From Campylobacter hepaticus (lineage in GTDB: Bacteria > Campylobacterota > Campylobacteria > Campylobacterales > Campylobacteraceae), in NCBI RefSeq assembly GCF_001687475.2, contig NZ_CP031611.1, positions 62,001 through 126,000 on the forward strand: DNA of 64,000 nucleotides, given 5' to 3'. A program made the position numbers and the translations under genes. The notes under the pieces are model-generated. The model ran no database searches, was not told the origin of the DNA, and saw only the letters and a program-made list of their open reading frames with translations. The stretch's first letter is position 1; each line of letters opens with the position of its first letter. Shown here one piece after another: positions 52,891 through 62,106 of this stretch.

Positions 52891-54279
52891 ATGCATGAAA
52901 AACTTATAACGCGTTTTGCTCCAAGTCCAACAGGATATTTGCACATAGGTGGGCTTAGAACCGCTTTGTATAATTATTTATACGCAAGAAAAAAAGGCGG
53001 GAATTTTTTACTTCGTATTGAGGATACGGATTTACAACGTAATTCTAAAGAAGCTATGCAAGCTATTATGCAAGCTTTTAAATGGTGTGCTTTGGAATTT
53101 GATGGGGAAGTAATTTATCAATCTGAACGTTTTGATATTTATAAACAATACATAAAAAAACTTTTAGATGAAGGCAAGGCTTATTATTGTTATATGAGCA
53201 AAGAAGAGCTTGATGCATTGCGTACTAAGCAAGAAGCACTTAAAGAGCGTCCAAGATATGATGGAAGATATAGAGATTTTAAGGGTACTCCTCCACAAAA
53301 TATAGATCCTGTAGTACGCATAAAAGCTCCTCAAAGTGGCGAGATTAGTTTTGTGGATGGGGTTAAAGGTGAGATAAAATTTAAAGTTGAAGATATTTTA
53401 GATGATTTTATCATAGCGAGAAGTGATGGGACTCCAACTTATAATTTTACTGTTGTAATTGATGATGCTTTAATGGGTGTAAGTGATGTAATTCGAGGAG
53501 ATGATCACCTTTCTAATACACCTAAGCAAATTGTAATTTATGAGGCATTAGGATTTAAAATTCCTCGCTTTTTTCATGTGGCTATGATACATGGAGAAGA
53601 TGGTAAAAAACTTTCAAAAAGACATGGTACTACTGATGTTATGGAATATAAAAAAATGGGAATCTTGCCTCAGGCTTTATTGAATTTTCTTGTGCGTTTG
53701 GGCTGGAGTCATGGTGATGATGAGGTTTTTTCTATAGAAGAACTTAAAAAACTCTTTGATCCTTATCATATTAATAAAAGCGCTTCTTGTTATAATTTTA
53801 AAAAACTTGAATGGCTTAATGCTTATTATATTAAAACTTTGCCTTTTAAAGAGATCAATTCTCAGCTTAAAGAACTTGGTTTTGATTTATCTATTTATGA
53901 AAAAGCAGGATTTTTGCTTGATTTATTAAGAGAGCGTGCTAAAACCTTGCATGATATTATAAATGGCGCAAAAAATATTATAAATGCACCAGAACATTAT
54001 GATGAAAATGCGGTCCAAAAATTTATTAATGAGAATAATTTAAAATTATTAAGTATTTTTGCTCACGAACTTCAAGATCAAAAAACCAGTAAAGAATTTG
54101 AAGATTTTACTAATCATTTTTTAGAAAAACAACAAGCAAAATTAAAAGATTTAGCACAAGCTATACGTATAGCTTTAATAGGTAGTGCTGTTAGCCCAAG
54201 TATTTTTGAAGTATTAGAATTTTTAGGTGTACAAGAGTGTAAAAAAAGAATAGAAAATTTTTTAAAATCGAGGAGATGA
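52891..54279 (+). CDS. gltX: glutamyl-tRNA synthetase (second-copy type)
   Basis: A 462-aa class I aminoacyl-tRNA synthetase. HIGH motif is in SPTGYLHIGG (residues 11-20), and the KMSKS equivalent is KLSKRHG near residue 240. Epsilonproteobacteria carry two GluRS enzymes and rely on GatCAB for Gln-tRNA; the neighbourhood (before malic enzyme) is that of C. jejuni gltX2 (Cj1288c). Which tRNA this copy prefers cannot be judged by eye. It ends 3 bases before the malic enzyme. Confidence 0.95.
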   Translation: MHEKLITRFAPSPTGYLHIGGLRTALYNYLYARKKGGNFLLRIEDTDLQRNSKEAMQAIMQAFKWCALEFDGEVIYQSERFDIYKQYIKKLLDEGKAYYCYMSKEELDALRTKQEALKERPRYDGRYRDFKGTPPQNIDPVVRIKAPQSGEISFVDGVKGEIKFKVEDILDDFIIARSDGTPTYNFTVVIDDALMGVSDVIRGDDHLSNTPKQIVIYEALGFKIPRFFHVAMIHGEDGKKLSKRHGTTDVMEYKKMGILPQALLNFLVRLGWSHGDDEVFSIEELKKLFDPYHINKSASCYNFKKLEWLNAYYIKTLPFKEINSQLKELGFDLSIYEKAGFLLDLLRERAKTLHDIINGAKNIINAPEHYDENAVQKFINENNLKLLSIFAHELQDQKTSKEFEDFTNHFLEKQQAKLKDLAQAIRIALIGSAVSPSIFEVLEFLGVQECKKRIENFLKSRR

Positions 54280-54282
54280 TAA

Positions 54283-55518
54283 ATGAAATTAGAAGAAGAG
54301 GCTTTAAAATATCATTTAGGCGGAAAGATTGATATTGTACCAAGTAAAGCAATGAATACAAGTTATGATTTATCTTTAGCTTATAGTCCAGGAGTTGCAC
54401 AACCTTGCCTTGAAATAGCTAAAGACGAAGAACTTGCTTATACTTATACTAATAAAGCTAATCTTGTTGCTGTTATAAGTGATGGATCAGCAGTTTTAGG
54501 ACTTGGTAATATAGGGGCTCAAGCTTCAAAACCTGTTATGGAAGGTAAGGCTTGTTTATTTAAAAAATTTGCTAATGTTAATGCGTATGATATAGAGATT
54601 AATGTTCATAGTGTAGAAGAAATTGTAGCTTTTTGTAAGGCTTTAGCCCCAACAGTGGGTGGGATAAATTTAGAAGATATTGCAGCACCAAAATGCTTTG
54701 AAATTGAAGCGGCTTTGCAAGATCTTGGAATTCCTGTAATGCATGATGATCAACATGGAACAGCTATTATTTCAACTGCAGGACTTATGAATGCTATGGA
54801 AATAAGTGGTAAAAAATTTAAAGATATAAAAGTAGTTGTAAGTGGTGCTGGTGCTGCGGGTATTGCAAGTGCTAGAATGTATAGGAATTTAGGCGTAGAA
54901 AATATTATTTTAGTAGATACTAAGGGTGTGATTTCTAAGGATAGACAAGATTTAACTCCTCAAAAACTTGAATTTGCTATAGAATCTAAAGAAAAAACCT
55001 TAAAAGAAGTACTTAAAGGAGCTGATGTTTTTTTAGGGCTTAGTGCTCCAAAAATTTTTGATGATGAAATGATTTTAAGTATGGCAAAAAATCCTGTAAT
55101 CTTTGCTTTGGCAAATCCTATTCCTGAGGTTATGCCAGAAGATGTTATAAGACTTAGAAAAGATGCTATTGTAGGAACAGGAAGGAGTGATTATCCAAAT
55201 CAAATCAATAATGTTTTAGGTTTTCCTTTTATTTTCCGTGGAGCTTTAGATGTACGTGCAAGCAAGATTACTGAAAATATGAAAGTGGCCGCTGCTAAAG
55301 CTTTAGCAGGTTTAGCTAAGTTAGAGCTTAGTGCTGAGGTAAAAAAAGCTTATAATCTTAGTGCTTTAGAATTTGGAAAAGAATATATCATACCAAAGCC
55401 TTTTGATGAAAGGGTTAAAGCAGCAGTTAGTACAGCTGTTGCAGTAGCAGCAATAAAAGATGGTGTTGCTAAGATAAAAAATTTTGATGAACAAACTTAT
55501 TTTGAAAGTTTAAAATAA
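54283..55518 (+). CDS. mez: malic enzyme (malate oxidoreductase)
   Basis: Oxidative decarboxylation of malate to pyruvate with NAD(P). The 411-aa bacterial short-form enzyme has YSPGVAQPC near residue 33, the catalytic-site segment MHDDQHGTAIISTAG near 160 and the nucleotide-binding VVSGAGAAGIA near 187. It lacks the C-terminal phosphotransacetylase-like domain of the long MaeB form. Three bases after gltX, so co-transcribed. Confidence 0.95.
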   Translation: MKLEEEALKYHLGGKIDIVPSKAMNTSYDLSLAYSPGVAQPCLEIAKDEELAYTYTNKANLVAVISDGSAVLGLGNIGAQASKPVMEGKACLFKKFANVNAYDIEINVHSVEEIVAFCKALAPTVGGINLEDIAAPKCFEIEAALQDLGIPVMHDDQHGTAIISTAGLMNAMEISGKKFKDIKVVVSGAGAAGIASARMYRNLGVENIILVDTKGVISKDRQDLTPQKLEFAIESKEKTLKEVLKGADVFLGLSAPKIFDDEMILSMAKNPVIFALANPIPEVMPEDVIRLRKDAIVGTGRSDYPNQINNVLGFPFIFRGALDVRASKITENMKVAAAKALAGLAKLELSAEVKKAYNLSALEFGKEYIIPKPFDERVKAAVSTAVAVAAIKDGVAKIKNFDEQTYFESLK

Positions 55519-55559
55519 TATTAAAATTAAAAACAGGTTTGGGGTTTTAACAAATAACG

Positions 55560-56225
55560 ATGATTTTTGGAAAAATTGATTATATTAATCTTTTGCCTTT
55601 ACATGTTTATTTAAAAAAATATCCCTTGCCAAATGCTTATAAAGCAAGTATGGAATACAAAAAAGGTGTTCCAAGTAAGCTTAATAAGGATTTATTTTAT
55701 AGAAGGATTGATGCGGCTATTATTTCAAGCATAGAAAGTGTGAGAAAAAAATATAAAAATTTAGATTTAGGTATTTGTGCGAATAAAAAAGTTTTAAGTG
55801 TTTTAGTAGAAAAAAATACATTAAATTCTAAAGATCCAAGTTCTGCAAGTTCAAATGCTTTAGCTAAAGTTTTAAAGCAAAATGGCAGAGTTATTATAGG
55901 TGATAAGGCTTTGCAACTTTATTTGAAAAATCCTTCCAGATATATAGATTTGTGTGAAAAATGGCATGAAAAAACAGGTTTGCCTTTTGTTTTTGCTAGA
56001 TTTTCTTGTGTGCAAAAAAAAGTTTTGTATGAAAAGATTTTTAAAAAATTTTTAAAAACCAAGGTTAAACTTCCTTATTATATAATGCAAAATTATGCTA
56101 AAACAAGAAATTTAGACATAAAAGATTTAAGATATTATTTAGATGAGGTGATTTATTATAAAATTTCGACTAAGGAAAAAATGGCTTTAAAGCGTTTTAT
56201 AAAATATTGTAAAGCCTTAAATTAG
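55560..56225 (+). CDS. mqnA: chorismate dehydratase, futalosine pathway
   Basis: MqnA converts chorismate to 3-enolpyruvylbenzoate, the first step of the futalosine menaquinone route used by Campylobacter. The 221-aa protein begins GKIDYINLLPLHVY, the family N-terminus, and has IGDKALQLY near residue 118 and the LPFVFARFSC segment near 140. It lies 41 bases after malic enzyme; in C. jejuni I recall upp between the two. It converges with ktrA. Confidence 0.88.
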   Translation: MIFGKIDYINLLPLHVYLKKYPLPNAYKASMEYKKGVPSKLNKDLFYRRIDAAIISSIESVRKKYKNLDLGICANKKVLSVLVEKNTLNSKDPSSASSNALAKVLKQNGRVIIGDKALQLYLKNPSRYIDLCEKWHEKTGLPFVFARFSCVQKKVLYEKIFKKFLKTKVKLPYYIMQNYAKTRNLDIKDLRYYLDEVIYYKISTKEKMALKRFIKYCKALN

Positions 56226-56232
56226 CTTTAAA

Positions 56233-56883
56233 TCAATGTTCAAATTCTCTGAGTTCTTTAACTGTTCCAAGCAGTATAACAACATCTCCGCTATAAACTG
56301 TTGTGGTTTCTAAATCAGGAAGTATTTCCCAATCACTGTTTAATTTTTTATAAGAAATTACTTTCATATTTTGTGCTACATGTTTTAAAGAATTTCCTGC
56401 TAGTTTTTCATCTATATTGATTTTAATAGCACGTATGGTATTAGCTGAAAGATCAAAAACTTCATAATCAGTATCTTTGGTTAAAAATTCTTTTACCAAT
56501 CTTTTGGCACTTTCTTTTTCAGGGTAGATAACTTTTGTTGCACCTAATTTAGAAAGAATTTGACCATGAATATTTGAAGTGGCTTTAGCAATAATATTTT
56601 TAACACCTATATCTTTAAGTGCCATAAGAGTAAGAATTGATTTTTCAACATTTTCCCCTATGCTTACTATAACTACTTCAACATCATGAAATCCTGCTTC
56701 TTTTAAGGCTAAAATATTAGTAGAGTCTAAAATATAAGCATAGCTTGGAGGGTTTTGTATATTTTTTAAAGTTTCTTCATCTTTATCCGCAACAATAACA
56801 GTATGCCCACCAGCAATAAGTTCATCTGCAACAACTGAGCCAAATTTCCCAAGTCCTATGATTCCATAATTGAGATTTTTCAT
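56233..56883 (-). CDS. ktrA: potassium uptake regulatory subunit KtrA (TrkA-N/RCK)
   Basis: The cytoplasmic gating ring subunit of the Ktr potassium transporter. I set the start at the ATG at 56883 (MKNLNYGIIGLGKFGS, 216 aa), with AAAGGT upstream, because the longer frame to 56976 runs into ktrB. It has an N-terminal Rossmann RCK domain (GLGKFGSVVADEL; VADKDEE) and a C-terminal TrkA-C domain. It begins 10 bases after ktrB. Confidence 0.93.
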   Translation of the reverse strand: MKNLNYGIIGLGKFGSVVADELIAGGHTVIVADKDEETLKNIQNPPSYAYILDSTNILALKEAGFHDVEVVIVSIGENVEKSILTLMALKDIGVKNIIAKATSNIHGQILSKLGATKVIYPEKESAKRLVKEFLTKDTDYEVFDLSANTIRAIKINIDEKLAGNSLKHVAQNMKVISYKKLNSDWEILPDLETTTVYSGDVVILLGTVKELREFEH

Positions 56884-56893
56884 ATTTTTACCT

Positions 56894-58237
56894 TTATAAA
56901 TTAACTTTTCCTTCAGGGAATTTAAGGTGTATGGCTTTATCTTGCTTAAATACTGAGAGTAAAAAAGCAAAAACACCTATTCTTCCACTTAGCATCATAA
57001 TAATAATAATAATTTTACTAGGATTGCTAAAAAGTGCACATAAAGAGAGATTTTCGCCGTTTCCAACTGAAATACCTACAGTGGCAAAAGCTGAGGAGGT
57101 TTCAAAAAGCAAGACAATAAAGTCAAATTTTGATTCTAATAAAGAAAGTAAAATAACAGCTATAACTATATAAACTGCCGATCCTACTGCTATGATAAAA
57201 GCTTTTGATATGGTTTCTCTTGGAATTTCGTGTCCAAAGATTCTTACTCTTCCATCACGAATGCTCCAGTAAGTATAAAGGAGTAAAACCATTACTGTAG
57301 TTATTTTCATGCCTCCAGCAGTCCCACCCGGTGCACCGCCAATAACCATAAATAAAGACCCAAAAAATAAACTTGCATCATGTAAATAACTTATATCTAA
57401 AGTATTAAATCCAGCAGTACGGTAATTAATAGCAGTAAAATAAGAACTTAAAATTTTATCAAAAAAGGAAAAATTTCCTATAGTGTGAGGATTAGAATAC
57501 TCAAAAACAAAAATGATAAGTGTTGAAGAAATTATAAGAAAAAGGTTTGCTACAACAACGATTTTTGTGTGCAAGCTTAAAGTTTGTAATTTTTTTCTTT
57601 GAAAAAAATATAATTCAACTAAAACAAAATAACCAAGCCCACCAATAATAATTAAAGAAGTCATAATTAAATTAATTGTTATATCGTGTTTATAAGCTGT
57701 AAAACCATGGTCAAAAATCGTAAATCCTGAATTATTAAAAGCACTAATAGAATGAAAGATTCCAAACCATAGGGCTTTTTTAAAATTCATTTCTAATGCA
57801 AAGCGCATGGTAAGGAGTATGGCGCCTATTAATTCTATGATAAAAATAAAAAGTAAAACCTTTTTAAAGAATTTAAATAAGCCATCCATAGAGGGATATA
57901 ATAAGGATTCTTTTAGCAAATTTCTTGCATTAAAACCCACTTTTTTTCGTATGAGTATGTAAACAAATAGTCCTATACCCATGTATCCTAATCCACCAAT
58001 TTGCACTAGGGCTAAAATGATGATTTGTCCTGCTAAAGTAAAATCAAGAGCAGTATTTTTTACTATTAAGCCTGTCATGCTAACAGCAGAAGTGCTTGTG
58101 AAAAATGCATCTAAAAAATTAATAGGGGTTTTATGCGCCCAATTTGAATATAAAAGTAAAGATCCAAATAAGGCAATAATAATATAACCTAGCAATAAAA
58201 TTTTAAAAGTTCGTCTATCTAATCCAAATTGTTTCAA
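56894..58237 (-). CDS. ktrB: potassium uptake channel subunit KtrB
   Basis: The 447-aa membrane protein of the Trk/Ktr/HKT superfamily. It has about eight or more membrane spans and four pore-loop segments, for example TSTSAVSMTGL near residue 48, NNSGFTIF, INYRTAGFN and SSAFATVGISVG near 385. The start is a TTG at 58237 with AGGA upstream (MKQFGLDRRTFK). It is the first gene of the ktrB-ktrA operon, reading away from tRNA-Phe. Confidence 0.92.
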   Translation of the reverse strand: MKQFGLDRRTFKILLLGYIIIALFGSLLLYSNWAHKTPINFLDAFFTSTSAVSMTGLIVKNTALDFTLAGQIIILALVQIGGLGYMGIGLFVYILIRKKVGFNARNLLKESLLYPSMDGLFKFFKKVLLFIFIIELIGAILLTMRFALEMNFKKALWFGIFHSISAFNNSGFTIFDHGFTAYKHDITINLIMTSLIIIGGLGYFVLVELYFFQRKKLQTLSLHTKIVVVANLFLIISSTLIIFVFEYSNPHTIGNFSFFDKILSSYFTAINYRTAGFNTLDISYLHDASLFFGSLFMVIGGAPGGTAGGMKITTVMVLLLYTYWSIRDGRVRIFGHEIPRETISKAFIIAVGSAVYIVIAVILLSLLESKFDFIVLLFETSSAFATVGISVGNGENLSLCALFSNPSKIIIIIMMLSGRIGVFAFLLSVFKQDKAIHLKFPEGKVNL

Positions 58238-58371
58238 AAAAATCCTATTTGATATTGATTTAAAAGGGTATTCTATCTTATTAAAACTTTAAGGGAAATA
58301 AAATTTTCTTCTTGTATTTAAACTTAAATTAAAGAAAAAAAGATAGAATTATATTTTTATTTAAAAATAGT

Positions 58372-58447
58372 GGTTGGATAGCTCAGTCGGTAGAGCAGCA
58401 GACTGAAAATCTGCGTGTCGGCAGTTCGATTCTGCCTCTAACCACCA
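58372..58447 (+). tRNA. tRNA-Phe (anticodon GAA)
   Basis: Acceptor stem GGTTGGA/TCTAACC, D-arm GCTC/GAGC, anticodon stem GCAGA/TCTGC with loop CTGAAAA (anticodon GAA), T-arm with TTCGATT, and an encoded CCA at 58445-58447. Confidence 0.96.
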
Positions 58448-58652
58448 TTTGATATATTTATTCATATCTTTTTAAATCTCACATCCATTCATTTTAAAAT
58501 CTTTATTAAGTATGTGTTAAGTTTATGAATTTTTAGGTAAAAATTTATCCTAAATTATATGTAAAAGAATTATTATACTTAAAAGGTGTGATAATAAAAG
58601 ATTGTTAAGAAAATTAATAAATAAGCATTTATTTTATCAAGCAATAAAATAA

Positions 58653-58729
58653 TGGTGGATTTAGCAGGACTCGAACCTGCGACCAACCGGTTATGAGCCG
58701 GTTGCTCTAACCAACTGAGCTATAAATCC
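58653..58729 (-). tRNA. tRNA-Met, elongator (anticodon CAT)
   Basis: On the minus strand the acceptor GGATTTA pairs fully with TAAATCC, the anticodon stem ACCGG/CCGGT holds the loop CTCATAA (anticodon CAT), the T-loop is TTCGAGT, and CCA is encoded at 58655-58653. The paired first base and the anticodon stem exclude the initiator. tRNA-Ile2, which also has a CAT gene anticodon, is less likely but not excluded. Confidence 0.88.
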
Positions 58730-58780
58730 CCGCTTAGTTATGAAAGACAAAATTATACTCTATAAATACTTAAAAATATT

Positions 58781-59881
58781 TTACTTAGCCTTAATATCTG
58801 TCCAAAAATATCTAAAAGTGATTAAATGTTGTAAGATTCCAAAAAAAATCATAAAAATAGTAAAGGAGCTTCCCCCATAACTAAAAAAGGGTAGTGGAAT
58901 ACCAACTACTGGTGCAAAACCTATGGTCATAGAAATATTAACAGCAGCATAGATAAAAATAAATAATGCAACGCAATTAATTGCAACTCTAGCAAAATAA
59001 TCGTCTTTAAGTTTGTAATTTAAGCTAAGCAAATGAAAGATAAGTAAAATATAAAATATGATTAAAGTTACTCCTCCAACAAATCCAAACCTTTCTATCA
59101 TATAAGCAAAGATAAAATCACTTGTTGAGATGGGTAAAAATTTAAAATGTGTTTGGGTTGCTTCATCTTGAGATTTTCCAGTTAATCCTCCATTGCCAAT
59201 GGCTATCATTGACTGTGCTACTTGATAGCTTGGTTTTTCTGAAATAAAATCATGAATTCTTTGTTTTTGATAGGGTTTTAAAAGATGTGTGTAAATAATA
59301 GGGGAGCTAATGCCAATAGCAAGGATAATGCTTAGCCAAATTTTATAATGCACCCCCATAATAAAAAGCACTCCAAAGCCCACAAGCAATAAAACCATAG
59401 CACTTCCTAAATCAGGTTCTTTTGCAATAAGCAAAAAAGGCAATATAATATAAATGCTAAGTTTGATAAAAGATTTAAGTTTATATCCATTTTTTGGGGG
59501 CGGGTTTTGGTAAATAAGATAAGCAAGCATTAAAATAAAACTGGGTTTAAAAATTTCAGAAGGTTGGATAGTAAAATGGGTAAAAGGAATTTCAAGCCAT
59601 CTTTTAGCCCCTAATTTTTCAACTCCAAAAATATCAACACTTAAAAGCAAAAATATATTAATCCAATAAGCAACTGGAATAATCCAAATAAATTTTCTTA
59701 TAGGGAAAAAGAAAAAAATCATAAAAGCAAACAGTCCTATACCTGTATATACAAATTGTTTTTCTGATAAAAAAGGATTTGCTTCAAAAATTAAAAAAAA
59801 AGAAACAAGAATTATAGGTATAAATAAAATAGGTTGCATATAATCAAAATGGGTTAAAATTCTTCTATCTAAACTGAACAC
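58781..59881 (-). CDS. rodA: rod-shape SEDS glycosyltransferase RodA
   Basis: RodA (MrdB) polymerises lipid II in the elongation complex with PBP2. The 366-aa polytopic protein has the SEDS signature FAPVVGIPLPFFSYGGSS in its C-terminal third and the catalytic-loop QPSEIFKP near residue 103. The start is a GTG at 59881 with AAAGG upstream. It is divergent from the pseudouridine synthase gene. Confidence 0.93.
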   Translation of the reverse strand: MFSLDRRILTHFDYMQPILFIPIILVSFFLIFEANPFLSEKQFVYTGIGLFAFMIFFFFPIRKFIWIIPVAYWINIFLLLSVDIFGVEKLGAKRWLEIPFTHFTIQPSEIFKPSFILMLAYLIYQNPPPKNGYKLKSFIKLSIYIILPFLLIAKEPDLGSAMVLLLVGFGVLFIMGVHYKIWLSIILAIGISSPIIYTHLLKPYQKQRIHDFISEKPSYQVAQSMIAIGNGGLTGKSQDEATQTHFKFLPISTSDFIFAYMIERFGFVGGVTLIIFYILLIFHLLSLNYKLKDDYFARVAINCVALFIFIYAAVNISMTIGFAPVVGIPLPFFSYGGSSFTIFMIFFGILQHLITFRYFWTDIKAK

Positions 59882-59957
59882 AATTTGCCTTTAATTGATA
59901 ATATAAAGCTATAATTATAAACTAAAATTTTAAATTTTTAAAATCTTTAAGGGAAAA

Positions 59958-60926
59958 ATGCAAACTTTTTTAGTGGACGAAAATTCAAGGCTTGATGTCT
60001 TTTTAGCTAAAAAATTAAATCAAAGTCGTAATCAAATTGCTTTATTAATAAAAAAAGATTGTATACAAGTTAATGGAAAAATTCAAAATAAAAACTCATT
60101 TAAGTTAAAAAATGAAGATATTCTTCTTGTTATGGATTTGAAATCTTGTGATGAGTTAAAACCTTGTTTTGAAGTTGATTTTGATATAGATATTTTATAT
60201 GAGGATGAAGATTTATTGGTTTTAAACAAGCCTGCTGATTTAATTGTCCATGGTGCAAATAGTGTGAAAAAAGCTACTTTGGTAGATTGGTTAATAGATA
60301 AAAAATATACTTTATCTAATTTAGGAGGAGAAATAAGAGCTGGTCTTGTGCATAGGCTTGATAAAGATACAAGCGGAGCTATACTGATAGCAAAAAATAA
60401 TTTTACCCATCAAAGACTTAGTGAGCAGCTTATAGATAAGAGTATGGGTAGAATTTATCTTGCGTTAATTGATTTGCCACTAAAAGAAGATAAAATTATA
60501 ATAGAGAAATTTTTAATGCGTTCTTTTTCTAATGCTATTAAAAAAATAGCTACAGATAAAGAAAATAAATTCACTAAAAGTGCTAAATCTGCTTTTATAA
60601 ATATAGTAAAAACTGAGAATATAAGCTTAATAGCAGCAAAACTTTTTACAGGAAGAACGCATCAAATTAGGGCGCATTTAGCGAGTCTAAATAGACATAT
60701 TTTAGGGGATGATTTATATGGTTATAAGGGTAGGTATGATTGTAGAATCATGCTTCATGCTTATTTTTTATATTTTATTCATCCTAAAACTAAAGAGCAA
60801 ATTATTGTTAAAGCGCCTTTAATGGATGATTTTAAAAAGCTTATGTTTGATCAAATTAATTTAGGAGAAAATGATGAGAAGATTTCACTTAGGTTTTTGC
60901 TTGAGTCTTTTGATTCTTTTATTTAG
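59958..60926 (+). CDS. RluA-family 23S rRNA pseudouridine synthase
   Basis: A 322-aa protein with an N-terminal S4 RNA-binding domain (SRLDVFLAKKLNQSRNQIA) and an RluA-type catalytic domain with the nucleophile Asp in HRLDKDTSG near residue 136, followed by FTGRTHQIRAHL. RluD or RluC specificity cannot be assigned by eye. AAGGG ribosome site. Its 3' end overlaps flpA by 56 bases; the neighbours equal Cj1280c-Cj1279c. Confidence 0.92.
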   Translation: MQTFLVDENSRLDVFLAKKLNQSRNQIALLIKKDCIQVNGKIQNKNSFKLKNEDILLVMDLKSCDELKPCFEVDFDIDILYEDEDLLVLNKPADLIVHGANSVKKATLVDWLIDKKYTLSNLGGEIRAGLVHRLDKDTSGAILIAKNNFTHQRLSEQLIDKSMGRIYLALIDLPLKEDKIIIEKFLMRSFSNAIKKIATDKENKFTKSAKSAFINIVKTENISLIAAKLFTGRTHQIRAHLASLNRHILGDDLYGYKGRYDCRIMLHAYFLYFIHPKTKEQIIVKAPLMDDFKKLMFDQINLGENDEKISLRFLLESFDSFI

Positions 60927-62106
60927 TGCTTGTAGTGTATCGCAAATGAATATGTTCAATTCAAATAAAGAATTTGCGATTAATGAGAGTTTGCCAAAGG
61001 TTGAACATTTAAAAAGTCTTAGCGATATGAATAGTATTGCTTTTGAATGGCAAGCTTTATATAATGAAAATATTAAAGGTTTTTATTTGTACCGATCAGA
61101 TAATAATAGCCTTGAGTTTAAACTTGTTGGTGTGATTAAAGATAAGTTTCAAACTCATTATGTAGATACAAAATTAGAGCCTAATACTAAATATCATTAT
61201 ATGATGAAAAGTTTTAATGACCAAGGTCAAATTTCAGAAGAGGGTAAAATTATAGAAGCAAATACCACTTCAAGACTTGAGCCAGTTCCTTTTGTTCAAG
61301 CTATTACTAATTTGCCTAATCGTATTAAATTAATTTGGCGTCCACATCCTGATTTAAGGGTGGATTCTTATATTATTGAAAGATCAAAAGGTGATGGTAA
61401 GGAATTTGCAAAAATTGCAGAAATAAAAAACCGTTTAAATGCTGAATACATAGATAGTGATTTAAAGCCTGATGAAAATTCAAAATATAGAATTATTGCA
61501 GTGAGCTTTCAAGGTGTTAAAAGTGAACCAAGCCAGGTAGTAAGTTCTAAAAGTAAGTCTTTGCCTCCTTTAATTGAACATTTAAAAGCCACTACAGATG
61601 GTTTTAATAAAATCGTTTTAACTTGGGATGCACCTGAATATAAAGATTTTTCTTATTATAAAGTTTATTCTACGAGTTCGAGTTTTCTTCCTTATAGTGT
61701 TTTAATAAAAACGGATAAAAATTCTTATGAAGATAAAATAGAAGGTATTGGTAAAAGTAAATATTATAAAGTTACTATGGTTGATAAAGATGGGCTTGAA
61801 AGTCCTATGCCAAAAGATGGAGTAGAGGGTAGGACTTTAGGAAATCCTTCATCTCCTACTATCATTTTAGCTCAAATTACAAGTGAAGGCATTAATTTAG
61901 AGTGGAGTGATAATGATGATAGGGCAGTAGAGTATGAAGTAAGACGTTATGGAGGAAAGCAAAATATCATTTTTAAAAGTCTTAAAGAAAAGCAGTTAAA
62001 AGATATCAAAGCTTTACCTGGGGTAGAGTATAGTTATGAGGTTATTGCTATTGATGCAGTTGGTCTTCGTTCAAAACCTTCAAATAAAGTTAAAGCAGCC
62101 CAATAG
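60871..62106 (+). CDS. flpA: fibronectin-like lipoprotein A (fibronectin-binding adhesin)
   Basis: FlpA is a surface lipoprotein with fibronectin type III repeats that binds host fibronectin and supports adherence of C. jejuni. The 411-aa product starts MMRRFHLGFCLSLLILLFSAC, with the FSAC lipobox predicting lipidation of Cys21. Three or more FNIII-like modules follow from about residue 40 (IAFEWQALYNENIKGFYLYRS, then the KLIWRPHPDLRVDSYIIER and VLTWDAPEYKDFSYYKVY units). The start has AGGAG upstream, inside the preceding gene. It abuts trmB. Confidence 0.93.
   Translation: MMRRFHLGFCLSLLILLFSACSVSQMNMFNSNKEFAINESLPKVEHLKSLSDMNSIAFEWQALYNENIKGFYLYRSDNNSLEFKLVGVIKDKFQTHYVDTKLEPNTKYHYMMKSFNDQGQISEEGKIIEANTTSRLEPVPFVQAITNLPNRIKLIWRPHPDLRVDSYIIERSKGDGKEFAKIAEIKNRLNAEYIDSDLKPDENSKYRIIAVSFQGVKSEPSQVVSSKSKSLPPLIEHLKATTDGFNKIVLTWDAPEYKDFSYYKVYSTSSSFLPYSVLIKTDKNSYEDKIEGIGKSKYYKVTMVDKDGLESPMPKDGVEGRTLGNPSSPTIILAQITSEGINLEWSDNDDRAVEYEVRRYGGKQNIIFKSLKEKQLKDIKALPGVEYSYEVIAIDAVGLRSKPSNKVKAAQ

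Noticed and set aside
56884-56976. Longer ktrA start at 56976
   Set aside because: The extra 31 residues lie over the ktrB 3' end and the conserved protein begins at MKNLNYGIIGLG with its own ribosome site.
58532-58554. Inverted repeat TTTAGG...CCTAAA between the two tRNA genes
   Set aside because: Short and A+T-rich with no T tail or neighbouring gene end; expected by chance in this base composition.
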